From: Limnanthes douglasii subsp. nivea
Lineage: Eukaryota > Streptophyta > Magnoliopsida > Brassicales > Limnanthaceae
Direction: 5' to 3'
DNA: 64,000 bases
NCBI GenBank assembly: GCA_036936605.1
Contig: JAUPFV010000004.1
Span: 88,562,334-88,626,333, forward strand
In this document: piece after piece, positions 11,669-21,723 of the stretch
Numbering within the stretch: the stretch's first letter is position 1
Layout of the letters: the number at the start of each line of letters is the position of its first letter
The notes under the pieces: generated by a model
The model's database searches: none
What the model was told of the DNA's origin: nothing
The model's input: the letters and a program-made list of their open reading frames with translations, nothing else
Position numbers and translations under genes: made by a program

Positions 11669-11683
11669 GTAGCCCCCCTAGTT
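11669..11683 (-). other. Polypurine tract of element C
   Basis: On the minus strand this is AACTAGGGGGGCTAC, immediately before the 3' LTR. It serves as the primer for plus-strand synthesis. Its placement confirms that the element is read on the minus strand. Confidence 0.85.
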
Positions 11684-12197
11684 CTTATACAGACAATTTT
11701 ATAAGAACTAGTCACTCTTGGAACATTACTCCAAGTGCATAAACCTTCTTTCATCCAGCCCCTTCATTATGACTGAGCCAGATGACTTGCAACTTTACTT
11801 CGAATCTAAGAATAAGTGCAAATAAACTCCCCGCTCACTTCGAATCTACCAACTTGAAATACAACCTTACTTTCACTTCGAACCTCTTGACCCCTACTTG
11901 AAAGACTGATTGGACCCTTCTTGATAGGTCTATGACACAACAAGTTTTCCTCCACGTTTCACATTCCACCCAATGAGAACAGTTCACTGGTTTTGCCTCT
12001 TCCAATTCTCAACGTCATTTTTTCCAAGTATAAATACTTAGTTCCACCTTACTGAGAACCTTTTAGAAAAATCATCTTTTTCCTAAGCCATCTTCAGCTT
12101 CTTCTTCATCAACCTTCATCTTCATCTTCTGCTACCTTCCCCAGAAACACCACTTCTTCAGTCACAAAAAACAACTTCCCAGATCAACATCTATTAT
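11684..12197 (+). promoter_or_regulatory. Internal plus-strand promoter region for the element C aORF
   Basis: A good TATAAATA box lies at 12029-12036. It is followed by a CT- and CTTC-rich leader (12060-12180, repeated TTCTTCATC) typical of plant 5' UTRs, and the aORF starts at 12198. The arrangement points to independent transcription against gag-pol. This is inferred from sequence only. Confidence 0.6.
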
Positions 12198-14997
12198 ATG
12201 AGAAGGTACCCCAAATACAAAAGATCTAAACCTAAAAACCAAAGAAAACCAAAGAAATCTCTCTTCCCTGGTTCTAGCAATCGAGTATTTGGTGCTTACG
12301 ATTATCTCTGTATTTCATAAAGAGTTAAAGAGTACAAAGCTGCTGGGTTAATCTACAACGGTCCTCGTTTCTCCTCTACCACCTTCAAATATGGTAACTT
12401 CAATCCCAGTCTAGTTAATTTATCTTCAAACCTAGCATCCAACCCAGAATCTAGCCAGCAATCTTCTCCTCCTCGAAATCAATCCACTTCACCATCACTA
12501 AAACCACATCGAAAATTTAAGCCTGTCAATTCTGACATACCTTCAACCCAAAAAAAACCACAACCCAAATCACCTATCCTACAATCCGAAGCAGTTAAAG
12601 TTAAACTTCACAAAAAATCAACCTTTCTAGCAATGGGCGACGATGCAGAAACCTCCTCTCCTATCCCCCCACAAGAAGTGGTTGACGTTACACCAGAGAA
12701 TAGTCAATCAGTTCTTATGACTCAAACTGAGACTCAAACTCGAAGTCTTCGCAATGAAGTTACCGATGAAGAAAATGACAAAGAAAATGATTCTGAAGCC
12801 ACTGAATCCGATGCCGAAGGTGAATCCGAAGCAGAAGAGGTAATCCCTCCAAAGAAAATTCGAGGAAAGAAAGCTCATATTTCCCTCCCCGAAGATGTTG
12901 CTGCCTTGGTTCAGGAAAACCTACAACCACTTTGTCCTCGGTACATTCTTGCCCTAAACAATGTACCCTATACTTACTACCTCGAATCAGAAAAAGAAGA
13001 ACTTAAGAAACTATGGGGATTAACAGACAACATTGTTCTTCGACTACCAGTAGAAGGAGAAACACCTCTGAGTTGTCAGAAGAACGAACTGGTAGTTTAC
13101 CGTGAACTTTTCAACTGGGGACTTCGATTTCCCCTCGATCCAATGATTGTAAGGTACTTCGAAATTCTTAAGTTGTGCCCAACACAAGTCACTCCAAACC
13201 AACTGTTCACTTTATTCTCCGCTATTATGGTGTCGAGGCTAGGAAGCATCCCCCTCGAAATAGAGGATTTCATCTCACTGACCAAAATCTCAAATGGGCC
13301 AGTTTTACCATTCTACTACCTTACATTGGAGGATGATCTGAAGATTATCGATGACCTCCTCGAGGCTGACAAGTTTTGGAAGCAAAAGTTTGTCTTTTTA
13401 TCAGGAGCTTGGGAAAATGGTAAAGAGATTTCCGATGACAACCCCTCAAAACTTACTCTCACCTGGAGAGATAGCAGTAAGTAAATCATTGTTGTTTGTT
13501 AATATTTCCTTAGCTTATTAAGCTTAGTCAAATTAACCAAGTCTACTTATCTAACTGTTTACTCTTTTCACAGAAATTCTGAGGAGATTCAAAGGTCGTC
13601 GAAAGACTGCAAAGGACATCTTCAAGAAAATGGCTGAATGGGCAGAGAAAGCCTGGGGAAATGGCTTTCACTCAGCCTTTCAACCAATCAACTTCGTAAA
13701 CAGCCATCTCTGGCGCATAACCTTGGGAACTGACTTCCCTGAAGACCCGATGCTCCCCCCAGATCCCATCAAAGCGGTTCAAAGAATACTCGCACCAGAT
13801 GGGAAAACCTACCTTCCCACCAGGAATTGATCTGACAGTCACCTGCCACTAAAAAAGAAGGGAAAGCTAACCCTCAAAAAACCCAACACAAGCAAGGCTA
13901 ACCCTTCCAAAACTTCGAAGCCTGCAGGGAAACAAAAAGCGCCTGCATCTCAACTTCCTCCAATATCCGAAGAGGACGAACCTGTACTGAAAAAGAAAAA
14001 GAAAGAAGACAATGCTCCAAAGAAGAAAAAGAGCAAGTCCACTACTCCAAAGAAAAAGAACGAAGCTCACATAATCGAAGAGGTATTGGTTTCCGAGGTG
14101 CATGGGAAAACTTTCATTGAAGAAAATCCTCAAGGGGGATTGGCACTAGGAGATAGCCAAGAAAATGATTATCTTAACCTCGAAGATTTCAACTCGAGCG
14201 GGGATTTTGTATTCACTGGTGAAGATTCTCAGCCTACCAACACCATTCCATCAACTTCTACCGGGGCTGTCATAACTTCAACATCTAATGCAAACATTCC
14301 TGTCCATCATCACCCATCGAACTTGCCCAACCCTGACAGATACGATGAGGTAACTTCAATCCTTCAACCTTTTACTAACTTAAGTGCTGCAGCCAAAAAA
14401 TTGTGTGAAGAAGTGAACAATTCACATACGCAATTAGAGCTCCTTGCACAAGAATTAATCAAGAGAAAAAAGGAAAAAGAATCTGAAAAAGCTTCAAAGG
14501 ATAAAGCACTTCAAAATTTCGAGGCTGAGAAAAGAAAACTTCTTAAAGAGGATAAAGAAGAAATCGAAGCTTTGGAAACTTCTCATCGTCTAGCTCTTGA
14601 AAATATGAAAACCCAACATTCTACTGCCATTTATGAGGAAAAGAAAAAATCTACCGATGCTGAGAAACTTGTTAAGGAAACTCAGGAAAAACTGGAAAAT
14701 TGTCAAACTCAATTGACTACGCTTCAAACAGGATTCGAGGAGAAAAAGAAAGCTGCCGTCAAGAAAGCCGAAGCTGCTGTTGGTTCTGTGATGCTTGATG
14801 GTATCAAGAAAGCTCAAACTGATACACCTATCAATCTTCTTCGAGAAATCCATGCTGCATATCCAAGGTTGAATTTAACAGAATTTTGGAAACAAGTTCC
14901 AGAGGAAGATCGTCCAAAGGAAGCATTCGAGGTGCCACCAAGCTCCTCAGAAGAAGATGATGCTTCTGAAGGGTCATCGGAAGAAGAGGATGACTAA
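12198..14997 (+). pseudogene. Antisense additional ORF of element C (two exons, two internal stops)
   Basis: A single plus-strand frame runs from ATG 12198 to TAA 14995-14997 once the 97-bp intron 13477-13573 is removed. That gives about 900 codons, broken only by TAA 12318-12320 and TGA 13828-13830. An ATG at 12633 gives an alternative start. Order: basic N-terminus; acidic low-complexity part (codons about 165-210); a folded part (CPRYILALNNVPY ... FVFLSGAWENG); SHLWRITLG after the intron; Lys-rich nuclear-signal-like clusters (13970-14070); a coiled coil of about 140 residues (14380-14800); an acidic SSEEDD tail. I recognise no enzyme domain. Relatives lie in A (1540-2640) and B (6926-7250). 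Antisense aORFs are known in Tat-type elements; their role is unknown. Confidence 0.85.
13477..13573 (+). other. Intron of the element C aORF
   Basis: The donor is GATAGCA|GTAAGTAA and the acceptor TTTTCACAG|AAATTC. The intron is 97 bp, T-rich toward the acceptor. Splicing joins the codon as A+AA (Lys) and continues the frame into RRFKGRRKTAKDIF. Element A has a splice-like junction at the corresponding place. Confidence 0.85.
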
Positions 14998-15122
14998 ACA
15001 ATAGATTATATATGTCGTGTTTGTTTTTTGTGTGTTTTAATTAAGTAGTTTTCTCCTTTTTTGTAAGCTTCAAGTTTTATTCGATGAAACAAGCAACTTT
15101 CTTAATATTTCAAATTTCTGGT
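14998..15122 (+). other. 3' UTR of the element C aORF
   Basis: A T-rich tail without coding content follows the aORF stop and leads into the tandem repeat. Confidence 0.5.
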
Positions 15123-15323
15123 GCACTTATAAAACATGGCACCTTGTAAAAATTAGATGCACTCATAAGACGTGGCACCTCGAAAATTAGATGCACTCAT
15201 AAGACGTGGCACCTCGAAAATTAGATACACTCATAAGACGTGGCACCTCGAAAATTAGATGCACTCATAAGACGTGGCACCTCGAAAATTAGATGCACTC
15301 ATAAGACGTGACACCTCGAAATA
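15123..15323. repeat. 34-bp tandem repeat of element C, about 6 copies
   Basis: The unit contains GCACTCATAAGACGTGGCAC and CTCGAAAATTAGAT. The inner four or five copies are almost identical; the first and last are diverged. Each unit carries the palindrome-like GACGTGGCACC. The array lies where transcripts from pol and aORF converge. Confidence 0.95.
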
Positions 15324-15555
15324 GGTTATTTCTTCAAAGCTATCGCTTTGGAAAATTACTCTTGGTCAACTTTCAAAGATGATCAGTCTTTGCCAAGTTA
15401 CCAAAATAATAAATCATTCATCATTTTAAAAAACCAATGGCCAAAAGAAAATTTTATTATGAAATTCAATTTTAACCAGACACCTCATTAAAACCTTTCT
15501 GGGCCAACAGATAAGGAAAGAGTATGTCTGTCTTGTAAAAATTCGAAGTTCAATT
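15324..15555 (-). other. 3' UTR of element C pol
   Basis: This non-coding stretch lies between tandem repeat and integrase stop. It includes the lineage-conserved block CACCTCATTAAAACCTTTCT (15481). Confidence 0.55.
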
Positions 15556-17016
15556 TTACTCACAATACAATTTCAAATGTTCTATATTCCAAGGGTGTTT
15601 GAGCATCCTCCCCTCACGATCAGACAACCTATATGACCCTGGCTTGACCTTCATTTTGACTTTATAAGGACCCTCCCAATTCGGAGCCAATTTTCCGAGG
15701 TGCTTGTCCTTGGTATGAAGAAATACTTTTCGCAATACTTTATCGCCAACCTTGAACTCCATCTTCTTAACTCTAGAATCGTACCTGCTTCTCATTAAGG
15801 TTTGATAATGAACCACATTCAAATGTGCTTTGATCCTCTTTTCCTCTAACAAATCAAGCTCAACCCTTCTAGCTTCGTCATTATCTACTTCGGAATATCG
15901 CAATAACCTGTAGGAAGGCAATGTAGATTCAGCAGGGCACACAGCATCCATTCCATACACTAAAGAAAAAGGAGTCTCTTTTGTGGCCTCTCTAGGGGTT
16001 GTTCGATATGCCCACAACATTTCTTGAAGGTAATTTGGCCATTTCCCTGCTGCTCCCGCCAAATTTTTCTTCAAACCCTCCAAAATAGATCTATTTGTAA
16101 CTTCCACCTGCCCATTTTCTTGTGGATGAAAAGGACTAGAAAAGCATTGCTGTATTCCTTTCGAAGAGCAAAAAGAATCCATTTCCTTGTTATTAAATTG
16201 GGGACCGTTGTCCGTTGTTATTTTTCGAGGAACTCCAAAACGGTAGCAGATGTTACTTAGAATAAACTTGATCACATCCTTAGCTTTTGTTCCAGCTAAA
16301 GGCTCTGCTTCTGCCCACTTCGAAAAATAATCAACCGCGACAATAATCATCTGTCTTCCACCTGAAGCCATAGGCAATGGTCATACTAAATCAATCCCCC
16401 ATCTATCGAAAGGAACCGCCTCAGAGATTGTCATTAGGGGTACTGCTGGTTTATGTATTAAATGTGCATACCTTTGACAAGTATCACAGCTTCGAACTAA
16501 TAACTTGGCATCGCGCAATATAGTAGGCCAATAATACCCTGCCAACAATACCCTACGTGTTAAAGCTTTGAAACCACAATGAGCTGACCCGTCTCCATCG
16601 TGTAATTCAGATATAATGTTTTGAGATTCTTGCTTACTCAAACATCTTAATAAAGGCCTCGACACAGACCTCTTATACAATACCCCATCCAACACCACAT
16701 AACCAAGAGCTTTATTCCTTATTTTCTTGAGCAAGTGCTTATCAAGAGGTAGTATTCCCTTTGTAAGAAAATTTAACAAGTTAGTTCTCCAATCACTTCG
16801 AATGCGCGTCGAATCATTTATTACCTCCTCAACAAATTCACACTGCTCAGAGCTTGATGTAATCGAAGGCAGTGGTTGTGTCACGATCCATGGATATTCT
16901 TCAGAGTAAGCCATTGTTGGTAAAGAATCAGCCATTGTGTTATTACCTCTTCGAATATGCTCCACCTCAACATTTTCAAACTGTGCCATCACACTTCGAA
17001 GTTCTTGCAAATACAA
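15556..17016 (-). pseudogene. Integrase and end of RNase H of element C
   Basis: One minus-strand frame runs 17016 to 15556, interrupted only by TGA 16378-16380. It starts in RNase H (FENVEVEHIRRGNNTMADS). Next come the RH-INT linker and a complete HHCC finger (ELHDGDGSAHCG ... SCDTCQRYAH). The catalytic core follows: WGIDLV just before the stop, then TTDNGPQFNNKEMD and NGQVEVTNRS. Finally come WPNYLQEMLWAYRTT, LVYGMDAVCPAES and the C-terminal LHTKDKHLGKLAPNWEGPYK. Asp, Asp and Glu of the active site are present. It would act on the cDNA ends in the nucleus, but the stop separates the first Asp block from the rest. Confidence 0.9.
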
Positions 17017-17437
17017 AACTAAACGGTCTTTTTAGCCTCTGATATTCCTCTAACATGGTTAACTACCAACTGCGAATCTGTTTCCAAGCGACGAATATTG
17101 CTCCACAAATTTTTGCTAACCGCAATCCTGCTAGCACAGCTTCATATTCAGCTTCATTATTCGAAGCATGAAATCCAAATCTTATAGCTTGAAACATAAA
17201 CTCCCCTGTTGGTGCCACCAATTCAACTCCTGCACTCGAACCTTTATTACTAGATCCTCCATCAGTTCGTACCGTCCACGTCGGATTTGTGTTCGTTTTT
17301 TCACCTTCTTTCTCTTCGGATCTACTCGAATGAAACTCAACAAAGAAATCTGCTAAGGCCTGAGCTTTGACAGCCGTTCGCGGAGAGAATAACACATCGA
17401 AATCTCCCAATTCAACAGACCACTTAGTCATTCTTCC
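17017..17437 (-). pseudogene. RNase H segment of element C with stop and frameshifts
   Basis: From a TGA at 17435-17437 (ending the 1290-residue frame) the same frame goes on with MTKWSVELGDFDVLFSPRTA and the second RNase H-like domain (RTDGGSSNKGSSAG, ASNNEAEYEAVLAGLRLAK). Near 17085 the frame shifts, and near 17025 it shifts again to join the frame of 17016-15556. Two single-base losses explain both shifts. The lesions are specific to this copy and show it cannot make a full polyprotein. Confidence 0.85.
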
Positions 17438-20400
17438 TCAGATATCTGGTTTTTGCAATACATTTTTCAATGGATAAGAAGTTCGAACCACAATTGTATG
17501 TGCTTGGAAGTAGGGACGCATTTTTCTCGTAGCCACTACTATGCACAATGCCAATTTTTCGAGCTTCAAATAACGTTTTTCAGCATCAACCAAACTTTTA
17601 CTAACATAATAGACGGGCCTCGAAATTCTTGAATCTTCACTAACCAGAACTGCACTTACTGCATAATCTGATACTGCTATATACAAAAACAGTTGCTCAC
17701 CTTCTCGAGGCTTTGATAATATTTCAGGAGAGGACAAAAGATTTTTGATCTTAACAAAAGCTTTTTCACAATCCGAAGTCCACTCAAAATTATTAGGTCG
17801 ACGCAACACCTGGAAAAAAGACAAGCATTTATCTGAAAAATGAGAAATGAATTTGTTCAGAGCTGCTAACCTGCCTGTTAACATTTGCACTTCCTTGATA
17901 CTCCGAGGCGAGGACATCGATATCAAAGCCTTCAACTGTTCTGGATCCACTTCGATTCCTCTTTCACTTATTACATATCCCAGAAACTTACCAGATCGGA
18001 CTCCAAACGTGCATTTTTCTGGGTTCAACTTCAACTGTATTGCTCTAAGATTCAGAAACGTCTCTTCTAAATCATCGATATGATCATTATCACTTTTGCT
18101 CTTAACAAGCATATTATCGATGTATAATTCGACATTTCTCCCTATTTGCGAAGCAAACGCCTTATTCATCAGCCTTTGATATGTAGACCCAGCATTTTTC
18201 AATCCAAACGGCATCACCCTATAACAATGTAGACCTCGATCAGTGATAAATGTTGTGCTTTCTTCATCCTCTGGATTCATTCGAATTTGATTATATCCTG
18301 AAAATGCATCCATAAATGTTAGAATTTTGTTTCCAGAAGTAGAATCCACTAGTTGATCAATTCGAGGTATTGGAAAAGGATCCTTTGGGCAAGCTCTGTT
18401 TAAATCTGTGAAGTCTACACACATCCTCCACTTTCCATTCTTCTTTTTCACCACTTCCGGATTAGCTGTCCACTTCGGATATTTGGACTCCCGGATATGC
18501 CCCATCTTATACAATCTATATACCTCAGCATCTATGGCCTCGGATTTTTCCAACGAAAAAGCTCTCATTTTTTGTATTATTGGTTTGATCTTCGAATCCA
18601 CCGCCAAGCTATGACATATAATATCAATTGGGACCCCCACTACATCCTCAGACCTCCAAGCAAACACATCCAAGTTCTTAGACAAAAAATTCAACAATTT
18701 TTCTCGCACTGATAAAGACAATAAAGTCCCAATTCGAAGTACTCTGCCATTATTGAAAACGTATTCTTCTATTTCTTCACTTACCACCACAGAACTCGGG
18801 GTTGACCTCGGATCATCAATTCCCTCATCTGTTCCACTAGAAGGAAACCCCCCAAACTGATATTTCTCCATTGGATCATCAGTACTTTTTTCACGTAGTC
18901 TAAATACAGCAGCGTAACACTCTCTAGCCACTTTTTGATCACTTCGAACTACACCAATTCGATCCCCAACTACATATTTCAAACATTGGTGAACTGTAGA
19001 AACTATAGCATACATTTTTGCCAGCCATGACCTTCCAAAGATAGCATTGTAGCTCGACGGGCAATCTACTACCATAAAAAGTACTCGTACTTTCTTTTTG
19101 AAAGGCCCCTTTCCCAGAGAAATTTCACCTTCAAACTCCCCTACTACGTTCGCTGTCGCACCAGTAAATCCAATTATAGTTCTTTCTGACTTTTCTATCC
19201 GAGGCGGAGCATTCAATCTATCATATGTTGATTTGAACAACACATTAGCAGAGCTTCCAGTATTAATCAATACTCGTCGAATTTCCACCCCACACACTTC
19301 TGCTCCAATGACCACTGCATCTTCATGTGGCCTAATAATTCCTCTCAAATCATCCCCATCAAAAATTATAAATGGGACATCCTTTTTGTTGTTTAGGTGT
19401 GCTGATGCTCCTCCTTCAATTTGATGCGTTAAATTCACTATATGTCTTTTCCTCGAATTATTAGTATCATTAGTCATCGAATCTCCCCCAAATATCGCCA
19501 ATGACTCAAAAAGCGCACACAAATCTCGAACACGTCCCTTACACATCGGCTCATCAACTGACATCAACAACAATCGACTAGGGTCCGGGTCTACATATTC
19601 CGAAGCCACATCAAATTCATCATCTGCAACATCTAAGATCATCAATGCAGTTTCCTGTTTAGAGTTAGGATTACTAACCTTTTGAGTTATGGTTTTAGCG
19701 TTCCTTTTGACATACTCCAACAATTTCCCATTCTCTATCAAAATCTGCATTTCCTTCTTCAAGGCAATACAATCATTTGTATCATGCCCAATATCATCAT
19801 GATACCTACAGAACCTGCCATTGCGCTCCTCTCTTGGCCTATTAATTGCTGCCGGCTTTCGAAAATTTACTGTTCCCCTGGTTTTCTCATATATCGAAGC
19901 CACACTTTCAGTCAAATCCGCATAATATTCTGGTCTTACCCACACATTCGATCTTGATCTGAACTGGTGCTGATTATTAGAATTGTGCTGATTAGAACCC
20001 CCTTGATATGAGTTCGAAGAGCCCCCTTGGTATGAGTTCGAACCTCCTCGATTAGAAACATTTTGATTACCCCTAGGGCGTGATGAGTTATTATTCGAAG
20101 CGTTCGCTTGACTATTCCCTTTCTGAACAGTACTACTTCCTCCTCGAACTCGAGTAGACTCTTCGACTTTGATCTGATCTTCAACCTGAGCCATGAGAGC
20201 TCCAAACGTTAATGCCCTACGCCTTGTAGTTTCATCAGCTAAGTCTCCTGGCAACAATCCTTGTCTGAACTCTGCCATAGCCACCAACTCCTCACAATCA
20301 TCTAATCCAGCTTTTGTTGACACAAACCTTTTATTATAATCCTTCAACTTTTCTGCCACAGCTTGCTTACACTGTATTATCGTATCTCCATTAGCTCTCA

Positions 20401-21310
20401 TTTCTTTGCTTCCCACAAACTGTCTTCGAAAAGCTGTGTAAAAGCCTCTAAAATTTGCAATTGACTCCTTAGGAATCTTGTTATACCATTTTAGTGCAGT
20501 TCCTTTGAATGCCTGAGAGAATGCTCTACAAACCAATTTATCATCGTCTTCAAAATTAGTCATATAGTTTTTGAATTGCTCTATATGATCATCTGGATCC
20601 TGAGTTCCATCAAACTTGTCAATTTTAGAAATGTCAAACCGCCTCGGAAGTGGCACAGATCTAATCTCACTAATCAGCGGTGAGTCCCTCCAATCTACTC
20701 CTTGAACAAACTGGTCTTCGTTCCTCATTCCCACAGTAGCATACAAACTTAGCTCACCTTCAAATTTCCGAGGAGAATACACTTTTCGAGGAGAATACAC
20801 TCGCTTTTCCTTCTTTTTCCTTCCTTCCTCATACATTTTAGTTGGCCTCAATTCATATCCTCCCTCTCTTGAATGACCTCGAAAATGCTTATATCTCGGT
20901 GTTTCATCCGACTCCGAATTTTCAAAATCCTCTTCTTCACTAGAATCTACATACTGTCGCTTCTGCAACTTCTCTCTTTTTCTCATTCCACTATGCTCCT
21001 TTTTACGCTCAAAATGCATTTTACGCTGAACATTTCGAACGTCGCCGTCGTCATTCGATGGATCCGACTGATCATCTCGGTCACCTCTTGCTATTTTAGA
21101 TCTAAGTCTAGCGTCATTATTATCTTGTTTCTTTTTAACATATTCATCAAGTTCCGCCACTTTTCTTATCAACTCATTCATTTTACCTTCAAAATCAAAT
21201 TGGTTTGATTGAATCGGAATTGACTTACCTGCTTCTTTATCTTGCAGATCAGATTTCAACGTCTCCAAAGATTTTCGAACAGGTGGATTATCTCCTTCCT
21301 CTGAATTCAT
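17438..21310 (-). CDS. gag-protease-RT frame of Ty3/gypsy (Tat-like) element C
   Basis: This is an open frame of 1290 residues from ATG 21310. Order: charged N-terminus (about 1-200, coiled-coil-like); retrotransposon gag domain (about 215-400, ISKIDKFDGTQDP ... FRRQFVGSKE); Ser/Asn/Gln/Gly linker; knuckle-like CRYHDDIGHDTNDC near 500; protease about 650-760; RT about 900-1110 (KKKNGKWRMCVDFTDLNRAC, FGLKNAGSTYQRL); first RNase H part to 1290. Two active-site residues are changed: the protease triplet is NTGSS (Asn683 in place of Asp), and the RT box is YIDN (Asn1066 for the second Asp). Both are G-to-A changes on the coding strand. The frame ends at TGA 17435-17437 inside RNase H. It looks intact but should be catalytically dead. 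Confidence 0.93.
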   Translation of the reverse strand: MNSEEGDNPPVRKSLETLKSDLQDKEAGKSIPIQSNQFDFEGKMNELIRKVAELDEYVKKKQDNNDARLRSKIARGDRDDQSDPSNDDGDVRNVQRKMHFERKKEHSGMRKREKLQKRQYVDSSEEEDFENSESDETPRYKHFRGHSREGGYELRPTKMYEEGRKKKEKRVYSPRKVYSPRKFEGELSLYATVGMRNEDQFVQGVDWRDSPLISEIRSVPLPRRFDISKIDKFDGTQDPDDHIEQFKNYMTNFEDDDKLVCRAFSQAFKGTALKWYNKIPKESIANFRGFYTAFRRQFVGSKEMRANGDTIIQCKQAVAEKLKDYNKRFVSTKAGLDDCEELVAMAEFRQGLLPGDLADETTRRRALTFGALMAQVEDQIKVEESTRVRGGSSTVQKGNSQANASNNNSSRPRGNQNVSNRGGSNSYQGGSSNSYQGGSNQHNSNNQHQFRSRSNVWVRPEYYADLTESVASIYEKTRGTVNFRKPAAINRPREERNGRFCRYHDDIGHDTNDCIALKKEMQILIENGKLLEYVKRNAKTITQKVSNPNSKQETALMILDVADDEFDVASEYVDPDPSRLLLMSVDEPMCKGRVRDLCALFESLAIFGGDSMTNDTNNSRKRHIVNLTHQIEGGASAHLNNKKDVPFIIFDGDDLRGIIRPHEDAVVIGAEVCGVEIRRVLINTGSSANVLFKSTYDRLNAPPRIEKSERTIIGFTGATANVVGEFEGEISLGKGPFKKKVRVLFMVVDCPSSYNAIFGRSWLAKMYAIVSTVHQCLKYVVGDRIGVVRSDQKVARECYAAVFRLREKSTDDPMEKYQFGGFPSSGTDEGIDDPRSTPSSVVVSEEIEEYVFNNGRVLRIGTLLSLSVREKLLNFLSKNLDVFAWRSEDVVGVPIDIICHSLAVDSKIKPIIQKMRAFSLEKSEAIDAEVYRLYKMGHIRESKYPKWTANPEVVKKKNGKWRMCVDFTDLNRACPKDPFPIPRIDQLVDSTSGNKILTFMDAFSGYNQIRMNPEDEESTTFITDRGLHCYRVMPFGLKNAGSTYQRLMNKAFASQIGRNVELYIDNMLVKSKSDNDHIDDLEETFLNLRAIQLKLNPEKCTFGVRSGKFLGYVISERGIEVDPEQLKALISMSSPRSIKEVQMLTGRLAALNKFISHFSDKCLSFFQVLRRPNNFEWTSDCEKAFVKIKNLLSSPEILSKPREGEQLFLYIAVSDYAVSAVLVSEDSRISRPVYYVSKSLVDAEKRYLKLEKLALCIVVATRKMRPYFQAHTIVVRTSYPLKNVLQKPDI

Positions 21311-21400
21311 CTCCGATCAGCAAAAATGTAAACAAAATACTTCAGAAAATGAACAAATTCGAGACTCGATTTTTTATCTATCGATCAAGGTATCTTCGCC
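21311..21400 (-). other. Leader of element C
   Basis: This is a short untranslated leader between primer-binding site and gag ATG. No packaging signal can be identified by eye. Confidence 0.5.
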
Positions 21401-21417
21401 CCCTCTTTCTAGCGCCA
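21401..21417 (-). other. Primer-binding site of element C
   Basis: The minus strand reads TGGCGCTAGAAAGAGGG three bases inside the 5' LTR. TGGCGC... primer sites are usual in plant Tat/Athila elements. I do not assign the tRNA with certainty. Confidence 0.75.
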
Positions 21418-21420
21418 ATT

Positions 21421-21718
21421 TGGTGAGAATAGAGATTGAATTGAGAAGATTGAGAATATTGATCAAGAATCAACAGAGATATTTTTAGGTAGTGAATATA
21501 ATCTTTCACTTCTGATTATTTCATAAGCGTAATCATAGTCCTCGGCCTCTTTAAATAGGCCTAGTGAGTTAGTTACAAAATCGGTTACATAAGAGGTTTA
21601 TTTACAGTTCAGTCCCTATTCTTCTTGTAAGGCTTAATCTTACTCTATATTAATAGAACTTATCATTCAAGTCCTTATTAATTACATTTAAGTCCCTAAT
21701 GAATATATTTCCTTATCA
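21421..21718 (-). mobile_element. Right (5') LTR of element C
   Basis: This is 298 bp, TG...CA, the partner of 11371-11668 with about five differences. On the minus strand a TATTTAAAG box at 21548-21556 lies about 130 bases before the LTR end and is the likely core promoter for gag-pol. The full element is 11371-21718 (10,348 bp). Confidence 0.97.
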
Positions 21719-21723
21719 TTCCC
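21719..21723. repeat. Right target-site duplication of element C (TTCCC)
   Basis: This is an exact copy of 11366-11370. The B sequence resumes here with CGACCACG, collinear with the undisturbed site near 25147. Confidence 0.95.

Noticed and set aside
14086..14088. Apparent start of the coiled-coil protein
   Set aside because: The codon is TTG and the frame is open well upstream; it is the middle of the aORF.
13867..14133. Hydrophobic 88-residue minus-strand frame
   Set aside because: It is the complement of the Lys-rich part of the aORF; AAA/AAG codons read backwards give Phe/Leu.
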